Below are positions 1 through 9,284 of a stretch of 64,000 nt of DNA, piece after piece (position 1 is the stretch's first letter; the number at the start of each line of letters is the position of its first letter). Origin of the DNA: Plantimonas leprariae (GTDB lineage Bacteria > Pseudomonadota > Alphaproteobacteria > Rhizobiales > Rhizobiaceae); NCBI RefSeq assembly GCF_008802405.1, contig NZ_VZDO01000007.1, forward strand, positions 95,721-159,720, read 5' to 3'. Below the pieces are notes generated by a model, which saw only the letters and a list, made by a program, of their open reading frames with translations, was not told the origin of the DNA and searched no databases. A program made the translations under genes and the position numbers.

Positions 1-199
1 CCGCCTCGCCGTCGATCGCGACCTCGCCGGAGGAGACCGAGATCAGCCCGGCGATGAGCCGCAGCAGCGTGGACTTGCCGCAGCCGGACGGGCCGACGAA
101 GACCACGAACTCGCCGTCGGCGACGGTGAGGTCGACGTTGCGGATGACGTCGACCGAATGAAAGCTCTTCGAGACGCCGCGAAGCTCGACCGATGCCAT
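1..199 (-). CDS. Sugar ABC transporter ATP-binding protein (N-terminal part, cut by window edge)
   Basis: This is the first 66 residues of an ABC ATPase of the MalK/UgpC class, which powers carbohydrate uptake at the inner membrane. The Walker A motif GPSGCGKST is visible at about residues 38-46, and the N-terminal beta-strands match the ATPase encoded at 6021-7157. The ATG at 199 lies 13 bases downstream of the stop codon of the binding-protein gene, so the two form one leftward operon whose permeases are presumably outside the window. Family assignment is secure; the substrate is not known. Confidence 0.93.
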   Translation of the reverse strand, partial: MASVELRGVSKSFHSVDVIRNVDLTVADGEFVVFVGPSGCGKSTLLRLIAGLISVSSGEVAIDGEA

Positions 200-212
200 G
201 CCGCCGGAGCCT

Positions 213-1472
213 TCAGCGGCTTTCCTTCTGCTTCTCCAGCCGCGCCGCCATCGACTTCAGGCCCCCAGGGATGTCGCCGCCGGTCAGCATGTCGTGGACG
301 CCGCGATAGAAGGTCTGCGACACGCGGTTGTAGCTGGAGCCGGTATAGCCGGAGGGACGCGTCGCCGCGTCCTGGAAGGCGACGGTGTTGTCCTTCAGGA
401 ACGGCAGCTTCTTCAGGATGTCGGGGTCCTGGTAGAGCCTGGTGATCGAGGGATTGTAGGCCCCGTCGACGGCGCGGATCTTCTGCATCTCCGGGCCGGT
501 GATATAGCGCACGAAGCTCGCCGCGGCGTCGGGATGCGCCGAGTATTTCGAGATCGCGACGTACATCGGCCCGAGGCAGCCGCTCGACTTCTGGCCTTCC
601 TTGCCGACCGGCAGCGGCATGACGCCGACCTTGCCCGCGACCTTCGAGCCGTCGCCGTTCGAGGTACCCCAGACATAGGGCCAGTTGCGGTGGAACACCG
701 AGTTGCCCGCCTCGAACACCGCGCGGGACGCCTCTTCGTCGTAGTTCAACGTGCCTTCCGGACTGATCGAGCCGATCCAGTCCTTCGCCTTCCCGATCGC
801 CTCGGCCGCCGCCGGATTGTCGATCGTCACCTTGCCGTCCGGGTCGATGATCGTGCCGCCGCCGTTGGAGGCGACGAGCTCGATCGCGTCGCAGGTCAGG
901 CCCTCGTAGCTCTTCGCCTGCCAGGTATAGCCCCACATGTCGGCGCTGCCGGCCGCGCGCTCCTTGTCCTGGATCGTCTTGGCGTCGCTCGCCAGCTCGT
1001 CCCAGGTCTTCGGCGGCTGCATGCCGTATTTGTCGAGGAGGTCCTTGCGGTAGTACATCAGGCCGACGTCCATATACATCGGCATCGAGATCAGCTTGCC
1101 GTCGAGGAGGCCGGCGTCGAGCGTCGCCTTGATGTGCTGGTCCTGCTCTTCCTTCGGCACGAGCGTCGAAAGGTCGAGGAGGTTGTTCTTGAAGATGCCG
1201 AGCCAGATCACGTCGAGGAACAGGACGTCGACGTCCGTCGATTTCGCCGCGAGAAGCTGCTGGAACAGCGGGATCGCGTCGTCGAGCTGCGCCGGCATCT
1301 TGTTGATGTTGGCGGTGTTGCCAGTCTTCTCGCCCCAGTTCTTCGCCGCCTTGACGCAGAGGTCGTAGTCGGTCGCACCGCAGAACATGGTGATCGTCTC
1401 GGCCTTCGCGCCGCCCGCCGCCGCCATTGGAACGAGCACGGAAGCGCAAAGCGCCAGGGTCTTCCAGGACAT
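213..1472 (-). CDS. Extracellular sugar-binding protein of an ABC transporter
   Basis: This 419-residue protein begins with a Sec signal peptide ending near AKA-E (residue 24) and continues as a family 1 solute-binding protein resembling trehalose/maltose binders such as ThuE. It would deliver a sugar to the permeases in the periplasm. The frame stays open for 303 bases upstream of ATG 1472, but the signal peptide and a GGGAGA ribosome site just before 1472 fix that start. It is the first gene of a leftward operon that diverges from the rightward sugar operon starting at 1759. The substrate cannot be read from sequence. Confidence 0.93.
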   Translation of the reverse strand: MSWKTLALCASVLVPMAAAGGAKAETITMFCGATDYDLCVKAAKNWGEKTGNTANINKMPAQLDDAIPLFQQLLAAKSTDVDVLFLDVIWLGIFKNNLLDLSTLVPKEEQDQHIKATLDAGLLDGKLISMPMYMDVGLMYYRKDLLDKYGMQPPKTWDELASDAKTIQDKERAAGSADMWGYTWQAKSYEGLTCDAIELVASNGGGTIIDPDGKVTIDNPAAAEAIGKAKDWIGSISPEGTLNYDEEASRAVFEAGNSVFHRNWPYVWGTSNGDGSKVAGKVGVMPLPVGKEGQKSSGCLGPMYVAISKYSAHPDAAASFVRYITGPEMQKIRAVDGAYNPSITRLYQDPDILKKLPFLKDNTVAFQDAATRPSGYTGSSYNRVSQTFYRGVHDMLTGGDIPGGLKSMAARLEKQKESR

Positions 1473-1758
1473 CGCGATCTCCCGCCGTCGACTCGAATCA
1501 CCGCCATCGCCGGCGGCTCGGCACACCGGGAGGAAGTAGGAGCGAAGCTTACGGCGGTGGTCAAGAGTTGGTCTTGCGAATTTTTGAGCGCCGTCCGGAA
1601 CCGCCCCGTTTCTATGCAGCCCGCTTCCGCTTTTCCATTGCAAGCCGGCTGTCGGAGTGGTCACAAGCTGCATAGGCGTCGGATTTTCGGTTGACGCACC
1701 ATACCAATCCATACCAAGCTTGTCCGACAACTTGCGTCGCGTGGGGTCATCGAACGGC
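1473..1758. promoter_or_regulatory. Divergent control region between two sugar ABC operons
   Basis: About 286 bases separate two divergent start codons. The right half has a TTGACG hexamer at 1691, two direct copies of CCATACCAA (about 1699-1717) and the palindrome described separately at 1720-1730. The left half has TGGTC/TTGGTC repeats near 1557-1575. TACCA and TGGT half-sites are common in operators of GntR/HutC and LacI regulators of sugar genes, so joint control is plausible. No regulator gene for these operons is in the window. Confidence 0.5.
1720..1730. promoter_or_regulatory. Candidate GntR-type operator (TTGTCCGACAA)
   Basis: A perfect 5+1+5 palindrome, TTGTC-C-GACAA, lies 28 bases before the oxidoreductase start codon at 1759. 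The form TTGTCnGACAA is typical of operators of the FadR/FCD branch of GntR repressors. The identical 11-mer occurs again at 23632-23642 before the sarcosine oxidase operon. Binding is inferred. Confidence 0.5.
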
Positions 1759-2919
1759 ATGCGGGTCGGAATCATCGGGCTCGGGCATCGGCTCGGCTAT
1801 CTCGGTTACGTCTTCCGCGCGATCGACGAGAGCTTCGAGATCGCCGGCTACGTCGACCCCGCGCCGGCCGGCCTGGCCGAGCTCGAAGCGAAGGGCGTCT
1901 CCGCCGGCCGGCAGTACGCCTCGCCCGCCGAGCTGATCGCGGGCGAGCGTCTCGACCTTCTGATGATCGGCTCGCCGAACCACCTGCATCTCGACCACAT
2001 CAGGATCGGGCTGGAAGCCGGCCTCAAGGTCTTCTGCGAGAAGCCGATCGTCACCACGATCGAGGACAGCCTGGAACTCGCGGGCCTCATGGGACGGCAC
2101 GGCCACGAGCGGCTGATGGTCGGCCTCGTGCTGCGCTATTCGCCGCTCTACCGCGACCTCCGTGCGGCGCAAGGCGCAGGCCTCCTCGGCGACGTCGTGT
2201 CGATCGAGGCGTCCGAGCATATCGAGCCCTATCACGGCGCCTTCTTCATGCGCGACTGGCGGCGCTACGAGCGTTATTCCGGCTCGTTCATGCTGGAGAA
2301 GTGCTGCCACGACCTCGACCTCTACAACGGGGTCGCGGGCGCGCGGCCGGAACGGGTGGCTAGCTTCGGCGGCCGCAAGAGCTTCGTGCCCGCGAACGAC
2401 CCGGCGAAGGAAGGCGTCAACGACCTCGAGCTCTTCTACCGCAAGCCGAGCGGCTGGGAATCGACCGATAAGGTGTTCGATTCCGATGCCGACATCATCG
2501 ACTACCAGGTGGCGATCGTCGAATACGCCAACGGCGTCGGCATGAACTTCCACACGAACCTCAACGTGCCGGACCAGTTCCGCCGCTTCTGCGTCATCGG
2601 CTCGCGCGGCATGGCGGAGGGCGACTTCGTGCGCGGCTATCTCGACGTGCACCGCATGCTGACCGGCGAGAAGGCGGTGTCGAACCGCTACGCCAACGAG
2701 ACTGCCCTGTCGCAGCATTACGGTGCCGACGAGCAGATGGCGGCCGACATCGTCGCGCACCTGCAGCAGGGCGTCGACCTGCCCGTCTCGACGCAGGATG
2801 CGCTGGAGGCCGGCATCCTCGCGCTCTCGATGGACGAAGCGCGGGCGAAGCGCTCCGTCGTCGATCTCCGGCCCGTCTGGGACCGCTTCGACGAAGCGCT
2901 CCTCCGCCGGGCCGCCTGA
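1759..2919 (+). CDS. Gfo/Idh/MocA family oxidoreductase
   Basis: This 386-residue NAD(P)-dependent oxidoreductase probably acts on a sugar or inositol-type substrate in the cytoplasm. A Rossmann fold starts at residue 2 (GIIGLG), the family's catalytic EKP motif follows at about residue 94, and an EKCCHDLD stretch lies in the alpha/beta domain. The frame is open from 1657, but the Rossmann strand begins directly at ATG 1759. The gene leads a rightward operon and is followed after 8 bases by the first permease, so it likely oxidises the imported compound or a derivative. The exact substrate is unknown. Confidence 0.88.
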   Translation: MRVGIIGLGHRLGYLGYVFRAIDESFEIAGYVDPAPAGLAELEAKGVSAGRQYASPAELIAGERLDLLMIGSPNHLHLDHIRIGLEAGLKVFCEKPIVTTIEDSLELAGLMGRHGHERLMVGLVLRYSPLYRDLRAAQGAGLLGDVVSIEASEHIEPYHGAFFMRDWRRYERYSGSFMLEKCCHDLDLYNGVAGARPERVASFGGRKSFVPANDPAKEGVNDLELFYRKPSGWESTDKVFDSDADIIDYQVAIVEYANGVGMNFHTNLNVPDQFRRFCVIGSRGMAEGDFVRGYLDVHRMLTGEKAVSNRYANETALSQHYGADEQMAADIVAHLQQGVDLPVSTQDALEAGILALSMDEARAKRSVVDLRPVWDRFDEALLRRAA

Positions 2920-2927
2920 GCGGCGCC

Positions 2928-3821
2928 GTGGGAGCCCTGTTCGACAAGCGCGGCGCGACGGTCTTCGCCTTCGCCCTTCTGGCTCCCGCGACGCTCTACC
3001 TCGCGCTGATCGTCGCCTATCCGCTGGTCGAGACCGGCATCCTGTCCTTCACCGACGCCTCGCTGAAGCGGACCACCAACTGGGTCGGTTTCGTCAACTA
3101 CGCCAGGATCTTCAACGAGACCTTCGCCGACGTGGTGGTGCGCACCTTCGTCTGGACCTTCTTCTCGGTGCTGCTGAAGATGATCATCGGCACCTGCGGC
3201 GCGGTGCTGCTCAACGCCGCCGTGCCCGGCCGCACGCTGTTCCGCATCCTCACCATGCCGCCCTGGATCGTGCCGATGGCGATCGGCATCTTCATGTGGG
3301 GCTGGATGTACAACGGCCAGTTCGGCATGATCTCCGGCGTCCTGCAGAACCTCGGGCTGGTCGGCGGGCCGGTCGCCTTCCTCGCCTACGGCACCAGCGC
3401 CTTCTGGGCGACCATCGTCACCGATGTCTGGATCGGCGTGCCGCTCGTCACGCTGTACCTCCTCGCCGCCATGCAGGCGATCCCGCAGGACCTCTACGAG
3501 GCCGCCTGGACCGACGGTGCAGGCCGCTTCTACCGCTTCCGCCGCATCACCCTGCCGCTGATCGTGCCGGCGATGATCACCATGTCGATGATCTCGCTGA
3601 TCTCCACCTTCAATTCCTTCGATATCATCTGGATCCTGACGAAGGGCGGCCCGTCGGGATCGACCACGACCATGATCATCGACACCTACAAGACCGCGAT
3701 CGGCTCGTACAAATACGGCGAAGGCGCCGCGCGGGCGGTGCTGATCTGCCTGTTCCTGTCGGTGTTCTGCTACTTCTACTTCCGCGTCACCAGCCGCCTG
3801 TCGACGGAGCCGGCGCGATGA
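2928..3821 (+). CDS. Sugar ABC transporter permease (MalF/UgpA type)
   Basis: A 297-residue inner-membrane protein with about six hydrophobic helices. The EAA loop that contacts the ATPase is clear (YEAAWTDGAGRFYRF, followed by the conserved ITLPL). The start is GTG at 2928, eight bases after the preceding stop. It pairs with the second permease, whose start codon overlaps the end of this gene. Confidence 0.93.
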   Translation: MGALFDKRGATVFAFALLAPATLYLALIVAYPLVETGILSFTDASLKRTTNWVGFVNYARIFNETFADVVVRTFVWTFFSVLLKMIIGTCGAVLLNAAVPGRTLFRILTMPPWIVPMAIGIFMWGWMYNGQFGMISGVLQNLGLVGGPVAFLAYGTSAFWATIVTDVWIGVPLVTLYLLAAMQAIPQDLYEAAWTDGAGRFYRFRRITLPLIVPAMITMSMISLISTFNSFDIIWILTKGGPSGSTTTMIIDTYKTAIGSYKYGEGAARAVLICLFLSVFCYFYFRVTSRLSTEPAR

Positions 3822-4678
3822 GCGGGCGGCCGGCGCTGATCAACCGCTATCGCTGGTGGGAGACGATCCTCATCTACGGCGGCATCGCGGTCTTCCTCGC
3901 CTTCCTGCTGGCGCCCTTCGTCGAAGGCTTCCTCGTCTCGCTGAAACCGCTCAGCCTCCTGTTCTCCTCGCCCTATCGCTTCTGGCCCGAGAATGGCTCC
4001 TTCGCCGCCTACCGGACGATGTGGCAGAGCGTGCCGGGCTTCGGCTGGTACATCTTCAACTCCTTCCTGATCTCCTTCACCGCGACCGCGGTCGTCCTCC
4101 TTCTCGTCGTGCCGGCGGCCTACGTCTTCGCGCGCTTCCCCTTTCGTGGCCGGGGTCCGCTGCTCGGGATATTCCTCGCAGTGAACATGTTCTCCGGCGC
4201 GGTGCTGCTGATCCCGCTCTACCGGCTGATGCGCTCGCTCGGCCTCCTCAACACCTACTTCGCGATGATCGTGCCGGGCGTCGCCTTTCTCATCCCCTCC
4301 GCCGTCTGGCTGCTTCGCACCTACATGCTGCGCATCCCGCGCGAGCTGGAGGAGGCGGCCTATGTCGACGGGGCGAGCTACCTCTACACGTTTCGCCGGG
4401 TGATCCTGCCGCTCGCGATGCCGGGCATCGTCGTCGTCACGATCACGACATTCATCGGCTCCTACGCGCAGCAGTTCATCTACGCGCTGACGTTCAATTC
4501 CAAGACGGAATACATGCCGCTGCCGGTCGGCCTCTTCGGCTATTTCGGCAAGCAGGAGGTGATCTGGAACGAGCTGATGGCGGCGAGCTTCGTCGGCATC
4601 CTGCCCGCGCTCGTCGTGATCTTTCTCCTGCAGCGCTACCTCGTCGCCGGCCTCACAGCGGGGGCGGTGAAGCAGTGA
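3818..4678 (+). CDS. Sugar ABC transporter permease (MalG/UgpE type)
   Basis: A 286-residue permease with six predicted membrane helices and an EAA loop reading [15 protein letters not shown] before VILPL. ATG 3818 overlaps the stop of the preceding permease by four bases (ATGA), indicating translational coupling. Together with the upstream permease it would form the heterodimeric channel served by the binding protein at 4717 and the ATPase at 6021. Confidence 0.93.
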   Translation: MSGRPALINRYRWWETILIYGGIAVFLAFLLAPFVEGFLVSLKPLSLLFSSPYRFWPENGSFAAYRTMWQSVPGFGWYIFNSFLISFTATAVVLLLVVPAAYVFARFPFRGRGPLLGIFLAVNMFSGAVLLIPLYRLMRSLGLLNTYFAMIVPGVAFLIPSAVWLLRTYMLRIPRELEEAAYVDGASYLYTFRRVILPLAMPGIVVVTITTFIGSYAQQFIYALTFNSKTEYMPLPVGLFGYFGKQEVIWNELMAASFVGILPALVVIFLLQRYLVAGLTAGAVKQ

Positions 4679-4716
4679 CCACCCTTCCCTGTTCCCGACT
4701 GTCGGAGACCGTGAAA

Positions 4717-5940
4717 ATGCGAACCAGCCTATCCCTTCTCGCGGGCGCCGCGGCGCTCCTCGCCTCGGCGGCCTTGCCCTCCGCGGCGAGCGCGGCCGAT
4801 ATCTCGTTCATCTATTGCGGCGACGCGATCAACCCGGTCCACGACAAGGCCTTCAAGGAGTGGAACGAGAAGAACCCGGACTCGAAGGTCGCGCCGGAAC
4901 TCGTCGGCTGGGAGCAGTGCCAGGACAAGGCGACGACCCTCGCCGCCGCCGGCAACCCGGTCGGCCTCGCCTATGTCGGCTCGCGCACGCTGAAGCAGTT
5001 CGCCCAGAACGACCTCATCGTGCCGATCCCGATGACGGACGAGGAGAAGAAGAGCTACCAGCCGCACATCGTCGACACCGTCACCTTCGACGACCAGCAG
5101 TGGGGCGTGCCGATCGCCTTCTCCACCAAGGCGCTGTTCTGGAACAAGGAGCTGTTCGAGAAGGCCGGACTCGACCCGGAAAAGCCGCCGAAGACCTGGG
5201 CCGAAGAGATCGCCTTCGCCAAGCAGATCAAGGAGAAGACCGGCATCGCCGGCTACGGCCTGCCCGCCAAGACGTTCGACAACACCATGCACCAGTTCCT
5301 GCACTACGTGTACACGAACGACGGCAAGGTGACGGACGCGGACGGCAACGTCACGCTCGACAGCCCGCAGATCCTCGCGGCGCTCCAAGCGGTGAAGGAC
5401 ATCACGCCGTACTCGGAAGAGGGCCCGACCGCCTACGAGCAGAACGAGGTCCGCGCCATCTTCCTCGACGGCAAGGCCGGCATGATCCAGAACTCCACCG
5501 GCGCGATCAGCCGCTTGGAAGGCACCAAGCTGAAGTGGGGCGTCGCGAACCTGCCGCTCGGGCCGGACGCGAAAGGCCCGGGCACGCTCCTGATCACCGA
5601 CAGCCTCGCCGTCTTCAAGGGCACCGGCATGGAGGACAAGGCGATCGAGTTCGCCAAGTTCATCACCGAGCCGAAGCGGCAGGAGGAATACGAGCTGCAG
5701 GGCAACGACGGCCTCGTGCCGCTGCGCCCGTCCGCCACCGTCGACGAGTTCGTCGCGAAGCATCCGGCCTGGAAGCCCTTCGTCGAGGGAATCCAGTACG
5801 GCGGTCCGGAGCCGCTGTTCACCGACTACAAGGGCTTCCAGGACGCGATGATCGCGATGGTCCAGTCGGTCGTGACCGGCAAGGCGAGCCCGGAGGACGC
5901 CTTGAAGAAGGCGGCCGCCGACGTCGAGCAGTACAAGTAG
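4717..5940 (+). CDS. Extracellular sugar-binding protein of the rightward ABC operon
   Basis: A 407-residue periplasmic family 1 solute-binding protein with a Sec signal peptide ending at SAASA-A near residue 27. A GGAG ribosome site nine bases before ATG 4717 supports this start; a GTG six bases upstream is too close to that site. Unusually, the binding protein follows rather than precedes the permeases. The neighbouring GH20 enzyme and sugar kinase suggest an amino-sugar oligosaccharide as ligand, but this is inference. Confidence 0.92.
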   Translation: MRTSLSLLAGAAALLASAALPSAASAADISFIYCGDAINPVHDKAFKEWNEKNPDSKVAPELVGWEQCQDKATTLAAAGNPVGLAYVGSRTLKQFAQNDLIVPIPMTDEEKKSYQPHIVDTVTFDDQQWGVPIAFSTKALFWNKELFEKAGLDPEKPPKTWAEEIAFAKQIKEKTGIAGYGLPAKTFDNTMHQFLHYVYTNDGKVTDADGNVTLDSPQILAALQAVKDITPYSEEGPTAYEQNEVRAIFLDGKAGMIQNSTGAISRLEGTKLKWGVANLPLGPDAKGPGTLLITDSLAVFKGTGMEDKAIEFAKFITEPKRQEEYELQGNDGLVPLRPSATVDEFVAKHPAWKPFVEGIQYGGPEPLFTDYKGFQDAMIAMVQSVVTGKASPEDALKKAAADVEQYK

Positions 5941-6020
5941 CATCGAGCCGGGCTGCGGGGCTCGCCCCCGCAGCCCATTTCCCCCATCGGCCACCCCGCT
6001 CGGCGACCGGAGAACATGGA

Positions 6021-7157
6021 TTGGGACAGCTAGCCCTCGCCAAGGTGCGGAAATCCTACGACGCGCTCGAAGTGATCAAGGGCGTCGACCTCCACGTCCG
6101 CGACGGCGAGTTCGTCGTGTTCGTCGGACCGTCCGGCTGCGGCAAGTCCACACTGCTCCGCATGATTGCGGGCCTCGAGGACATCACGGCCGGCGAGATC
6201 GCCATCGACGGCCGCAAGGTCAACGACCTGCCGCCGGTGAAGCGCGGCATCGCGATGGTGTTCCAGTCTTACGCGCTTTACCCGCACATGAGCGTCTTCG
6301 AGAACATCGCCTTCCCCTTGCGGGTCGAGAAGATGGCCGAGGACAAGCTCAGGGCGCGGGTGGAGCGCGCGGCGCGCATCCTCCACCTCGACGCGCGGCT
6401 GGAGCAGCGGCCGGGCCAGCTTTCCGGCGGCCAGCGCCAACGCGTCGCGATCGGCCGCGCGATCGTGCGGGAGCCGAAGATCTTCCTGTTCGACGAGCCG
6501 CTGTCGAACCTCGACGCGGCGCTCAGGTCCGACATGCGGATCGAGCTCGCCAAGCTCCATCGCGAGCTGAAGGCGACGATGATCTACGTCACGCACGACC
6601 AGATCGAGGCGATGACCATGGCCGACCGCATTGTCGTCCTCGACGGCGGCCACATCGCCCAGACCGGCGCGCCGCTGGAGCTTTACCACAAGCCGGACAA
6701 CGTCTTCGTCGCCGGCTTCATCGGAAATCCGAAGATGAACATGCTGCCCGTCGCCTGTACCGCTGCGAGCGAGGCCGGCCTCGAAGTCGACCTGATGGGC
6801 CAGAAGGCGACGATCCCCGTCGCGCCGGACGCCAACGCCGTCGGCCGTACGCTGACGCTCGGCATCCGGCCGGAGCACGTCCAGGCCGGCGAAGGCGACT
6901 TCCGCCTGTCCATGATGCCGACCGTCATCGAGCGTCTCGGCGCGCACACGGTCGCCTATGCGGCGCTGGGCGGCGCGGAGGCCGAGAACTTCTGCGCCAT
7001 CCTGCCGGGCACCGCGGCGGTGCGCCCCGGCGAGGCGATCGAGGCCGGCATCCGCGCCGGCGACTGCCACCTCTTCGACGAGAAGGGGATGGCCTTCGAG
7101 CGGCGCGTCGATCTCACCGACGTCGATCTCGCGATCATGAAGGCGGCCGCCGCCTGA
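6021..7157 (+). CDS. Sugar ABC transporter ATP-binding protein (UgpC/MsmK type)
   Basis: A 378-residue ATPase energising the sugar permeases. Walker A (GPSGCGKST), the signature LSGGQRQR, Walker B ending [12 protein letters not shown] and the switch His in YVTHDQ are all intact, followed by a C-terminal TOBE-like domain from about residue 240. No ATG fits: a TTG at 6021 with GGAG eight bases before it gives the expected N-terminus ([13 protein letters not shown]). An ATG at 6016 is in another frame and stops after five codons. The 80-base gap after the binding-protein gene is the largest so far in this operon. Confidence 0.92.
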   Translation: MGQLALAKVRKSYDALEVIKGVDLHVRDGEFVVFVGPSGCGKSTLLRMIAGLEDITAGEIAIDGRKVNDLPPVKRGIAMVFQSYALYPHMSVFENIAFPLRVEKMAEDKLRARVERAARILHLDARLEQRPGQLSGGQRQRVAIGRAIVREPKIFLFDEPLSNLDAALRSDMRIELAKLHRELKATMIYVTHDQIEAMTMADRIVVLDGGHIAQTGAPLELYHKPDNVFVAGFIGNPKMNMLPVACTAASEAGLEVDLMGQKATIPVAPDANAVGRTLTLGIRPEHVQAGEGDFRLSMMPTVIERLGAHTVAYAALGGAEAENFCAILPGTAAVRPGEAIEAGIRAGDCHLFDEKGMAFERRVDLTDVDLAIMKAAAA

Positions 7158-7159
7158 GG

Positions 7160-7316
7160 GCCTATTGGACAACCCGCCGGCGGAGGGTCGGCGAGGGATT
7201 TTTCGTCGCTCGCGAGGCGCCGAACATGAGTGATGCCGGCGGCATCGGCGAGGCTCGGCAACGTAGCGACGGCGGAAAAGCACCGCCGAACCGACCCGAG
7301 GGGTTATCCAATAGGC
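7160..7316. repeat. 157-bp imperfect palindromic intergenic element
   Basis: The ends at 7160-7175 and 7301-7316 are inverted copies matching at 15 of 16 positions (GCCTATTGGACAACCC and the complement of GGGTTATCCAATAGGC). Inner matches keep the same centre: CGTCGCT at 7204 against AGCGACG at 7265, and GATGCC-GGC-GGCATC at 7232-7246. The whole element can fold as one long hairpin. Its size and intergenic position resemble short mobile palindromic repeats of Rhizobiales genomes (RIME, Bru-RS). No second copy was noticed in this window. Confidence 0.7.
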
Positions 7317-7358
7317 GCTTGAGGCGCCGCCACCCTTTCCAGCATGCGAGGCATGAGC

Positions 7359-9284
7359 ATGGCATCCGTACCGTTTCGGCTCGAAAGCGCTTTCCGCCCG
7401 GAGGACGGCGGCAACGGGCGGCTCGTCCTGACGCTGTTCAACCTCGGGGAAACCGCGATCGAGGGCTTCAAGCTCGTCTACACCTCGCTGACGCGAGTCG
7501 TGGAGGACGGGGCGGTCGAGAACGCCCGGCTGACCCTGCGCGACGCGAACTATCACGAGTTCGCCGCCCCGGACGGCTTCCGGCTGGAGCCGGGGGCGGC
7601 TTGGCGCTTCTCGGCCGGCGGCCTGCAACGCGCCGCGCGTCACTGCACGGACGGGCCGAAGTCCGCCTACCTGACGCTCGCCGACGGCAGCCACCTGCCG
7701 GTCTCGGTGTCGGATATGTTGCTCGACGGCCGCACCAGCGAGCCGCCGCCGCGCCTCCTGCCGGAAGGCAGGCTCGACCTCCCCTTCGCGATCCAGCCCT
7801 GGCCGAAACGGATGGACGCGACAGGCGAGGCCGGCGCGACCTTCCCCACCGTGCTCTACCCCGCCGAGGCTTCGGCGCTGGAGGATGTCCGCGCGGTCGA
7901 CGGCGTGCTGGCGCTGTTCCGCCGGCTGTTCGCGAGCGGCCACGCGCCCTTCTCGCTCGCAGCCGACGCGCAAGGGCGCGCGATCCGTTTCACTTCCGAC
8001 ACGAAGCTCGGCCGCGAGGCCTACGAGCTGCGCTTCGCCGCCGATGTGGTCGAGCTGGCCTATGGCGACGCCGCCGGCCGCCAGTACGCGCTGACGACGC
8101 TGGCCCAGCTTCTCCACGGCGCGCGCTCCGAGCCGGCGAAGTTCGGCTTCCCCGCCTCCGGCACGATCGCCGATGCGCCGCGCTACGAATGGCGCGGCTG
8201 CCATCTCGACGTGTCGCGCCAGTTCTACCCGGTCGCCGACGTGTCGCGCTTCGTCGACATCCTCGCCTGGCTGAAGCTCAACATCCTCCACTGGCACCTG
8301 ACCGACGACGAGGCTTGGCGGCTGGAGATCGAGGCCTATCCCGCCCTCACTACGCTCGGCGTGCTGCGCGGACCGGACGAGCCGCTCCGCCCGCAGCTCG
8401 GCAACGGCGCGGAGCCGGTCGGCGGCTTCTACTCGAAGGCGGACGTCCGCATGCTCGTCGCGCACGCAGCCGGGCTCCATGTCGAGATCGTGCCGGAGAT
8501 CGAGATTCCCGGCCACAACGCCGCGACGCTGGTCGCCCTGCCGGACCTCACCGACGGGCAAGAAGCGCCGGACAGCTACCGCTCCGTCCAGGGCTACGCG
8601 AACAACGCGCTGAACCCCGCAATTCCGCTGACCTACGAGTTCCTGGAGAAGGTGTTCGACGAGGTCGCCGAGCTTTTTCCCTCGCGCTACGTCCATGTCG
8701 GCGGCGACGAGGTGGCGCACGGCGCGTGGCTCGCCTCGCCGCTCGCCAAGGAGCTGATGCGCAAGGAGAACCTTGGCGGCACGTTCGAGCTGCAGTCCTA
8801 TCTGCTGAAGCGCGTGAAGGAGATGCTGACCCGCCGCGGCAAGGTGCTGGTCGGCTGGAACGAGGTCGCGCATGGCGGCGGCGTCGATCCGAAGGACACG
8901 ATCCTGATGGCCTGGGAGAAGCCGGAAGTCGGCATCGAGCTGGCCGGCCAAGGCTACGGCGTCGTAATGACGCCGGGCCAGGCCTACTATCTCGACATGG
9001 TGCAGGCCGAGGAATGGCAGGAGCCGGGCGCTAGCTGGGCCGGCACGGTGCCGCCCGCACACACCTACGCCTACGAGGCGGCCGGCGACCTGCCGGAGGA
9101 GCTGCGGCATCTCCTGAAGGGCGTCCAGGCCTGCATCTGGTCGGAGCACTTCCTGTCGCGCGGCTATTTCAACCGCCTCGTCTTCCCGCGCCTGCCCGCC
9201 ATCGCGGAAGCGGCCTGGACGCCGGCGGAGAACAAGAGCTGGGAGCGCTTCGCCGCCATCGTTCCGCTGAGCCCGGTGCTCTGA
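7359..9284 (+). CDS. Family 20 beta-N-acetylhexosaminidase
   Basis: A 641-residue GH20 enzyme, expected to release terminal N-acetylglucosamine or N-acetylgalactosamine from glycans. The catalytic Asp-Glu pair is at residues 450-451 in HVGGDEVAHG, preceded by the conserved ILHWHLTDDEAWR and EIVPEIEIPGH segments of the barrel. No signal peptide is visible, so it probably works in the cytoplasm on imported oligosaccharides. Upstream ATGs exist at 7344 and 7353; GAGG seven bases before 7359 favours that one. The stop overlaps the start of the next gene by one base. Confidence 0.92.
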   Translation: MASVPFRLESAFRPEDGGNGRLVLTLFNLGETAIEGFKLVYTSLTRVVEDGAVENARLTLRDANYHEFAAPDGFRLEPGAAWRFSAGGLQRAARHCTDGPKSAYLTLADGSHLPVSVSDMLLDGRTSEPPPRLLPEGRLDLPFAIQPWPKRMDATGEAGATFPTVLYPAEASALEDVRAVDGVLALFRRLFASGHAPFSLAADAQGRAIRFTSDTKLGREAYELRFAADVVELAYGDAAGRQYALTTLAQLLHGARSEPAKFGFPASGTIADAPRYEWRGCHLDVSRQFYPVADVSRFVDILAWLKLNILHWHLTDDEAWRLEIEAYPALTTLGVLRGPDEPLRPQLGNGAEPVGGFYSKADVRMLVAHAAGLHVEIVPEIEIPGHNAATLVALPDLTDGQEAPDSYRSVQGYANNALNPAIPLTYEFLEKVFDEVAELFPSRYVHVGGDEVAHGAWLASPLAKELMRKENLGGTFELQSYLLKRVKEMLTRRGKVLVGWNEVAHGGGVDPKDTILMAWEKPEVGIELAGQGYGVVMTPGQAYYLDMVQAEEWQEPGASWAGTVPPAHTYAYEAAGDLPEELRHLLKGVQACIWSEHFLSRGYFNRLVFPRLPAIAEAAWTPAENKSWERFAAIVPLSPVL

